DNA from: Canibacter sp052085365
GTDB lineage: Bacteria > Actinomycetota > Actinomycetes > Actinomycetales > Microbacteriaceae
Reading direction: 5' to 3'
Length of the DNA: 64,000 bases
NCBI GenBank assembly: GCA_052085365.1
Contig: JBQDFP010000010.1
Coordinates: 1 to 64,000, forward strand
The notes under the pieces: generated by a model
Databases searched by the model: none
Seen by the model: only the letters and a program-made list of their open reading frames with translations
What the model was told of the DNA's origin: nothing
Shown: positions 63,595 through 64,000 of the stretch, piece after piece
How the letters are laid out: each line of letters opens with the position of its first letter
Position numbering within the stretch: position 1 is the first letter of the stretch
Position numbers and translations under genes: made by a program

Positions 63595-64000
63595 GTGTCA
63601 CACTCCGGTACACCAGATCACACTCCGTCAAGCCTGTCTCGGCGTGCGCTGCTCGGCACGGCCCTCGCTGGTGCCAGCCTTGCAGGCACCGCAATTGGGG
63701 CTACTGCGGCGACTGCATTGACCCGGGCAGAGCCTGCCGTACCCACCGAGCACGGCACGGAAACTATTCCCTGTCACGGCACCCATCAAGCTGGGATCGC
63801 AACCGCAGTGACGCCCTACGGGCGATATCTCGCATTTACATTACGAGACGGAGTAGACCGCGATGCGATCCGCCGCATGCTTCGCGTAGTAACTCAAGAT
63901 ATTGAAGCACTGACTCGAGGGGTCTCCCCCATTGCAGACACCGAACCTGAGCTCGCACATGTTCCCGCAAGGTTAACTGTCACAGTAGGATTCGGTCGCG
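63595..64000 (+). CDS. Dyp-type haem peroxidase with Tat signal (3' end beyond the window)
   Basis: The first 135 codons of an EfeB/DyP-type peroxidase. A twin-arginine signal (LSRRALLG, Arg16-Arg17) and an Ala-rich hydrophobic core are followed by HGTHQAGIATAVTPYGRYLAF, the conserved N-terminal DyP motif. The haem ligand His and the GxxDG motif fall beyond the edge or near it and are not seen. GTG 63595 has GGTGAGG upstream. It follows the PCuAC gene by 10 bases. A Streptomyces lividans DyP, DtpA, is known in copper trafficking beside copper chaperones, and this context fits. Confidence 0.92.
   Translation, partial: MSHSGTPDHTPSSLSRRALLGTALAGASLAGTAIGATAATALTRAEPAVPTEHGTETIPCHGTHQAGIATAVTPYGRYLAFTLRDGVDRDAIRRMLRVVTQDIEALTRGVSPIADTEPELAHVPARLTVTVGFGR

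Noticed and set aside
1..64000. CRISPR arrays, prophage, insertion sequences or genomic islands
   Set aside because: No regularly spaced repeats, integrase, phage or transposase genes or sharp composition changes were seen. Only the comM break hints at a mobile element outside the window.

Overview
The window is 64 kb of a Gram-positive actinobacterial chromosome, most like the Micrococcales. G+C looks slightly above 50%, which is low for the group. The evidence is a set of actinobacterial marker families (UPF0182, DUF2342, DUF2469, DUF3039, DUF3107, DUF3117, AdnA/AdnB, ImuA'/ImuB/DnaE2), frequent GTG and TTG starts, and TagF-type teichoic acid polymerases. No mycolate genes are seen. No prophage, transposase, CRISPR array or rRNA is visible. 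Most of it reads as dense core chromosome.

Left part (1-18.6 kb): a comM gene that breaks off inside its ATP-binding loop at a palindrome, then yraN and a DUF2469 gene. Next is a divergent SOS mutagenesis cassette imuA'-imuB-dnaE2 with a visible LexA box, then pncB, a DUF3039 gene, an ABC-2 type exporter pair, and a wall-polymer locus (a TagF-like enzyme, a family 2 glycosyltransferase and a TagF with two polymerase modules). An HtrA surface protease closes this part.

Middle part (18.7-48.6 kb): the initiator tRNA, then a long block resembling the Mycobacterium tuberculosis Rv3193c-Rv3211 neighbourhood. It contains UPF0182, a PDZ/Lon-like protease, DUF2342, a thiol peroxidase, a ThiF/cyclodehydratase-like protein, UvrD2, NudC, an APH-fold protein without catalytic residues, AdnB-AdnA, DUF3107, RlmC, a ferritin-like protein and a DEAD-box helicase. 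PHP and PepP genes, a stress protein, an MgtE-N/CBS protein, DUF1003, Mrp, TatB, an O-methyltransferase and DUF3117 follow.

Right part (48.7-64 kb): citrate synthase; a run of co-directional genes argC-argJ-argB, a prepilin peptidase, beta-phosphoglucomutase, a GH65 phosphorylase and ferredoxin; pheST; and a divergent copper/haem export cluster (membrane protein, CopC-like, PCuAC lipoprotein, Tat-exported DyP peroxidase) that runs off the right edge.

Themes: DNA damage tolerance and double-strand break processing (imuA'-imuB-dnaE2, uvrD2, adnAB), envelope building and quality control, and arginine and disaccharide metabolism. Many genes carry a -10 hexamer 6 to 8 bases before the start codon, which suggests widespread leaderless transcription. 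I found no clearly new multi-gene system. The best candidates for new biology are the catalytically dead kinase-like protein, the orphan ThiF-like protein, the ferredoxin coupled to a disaccharide phosphorylase, and the broken comM.
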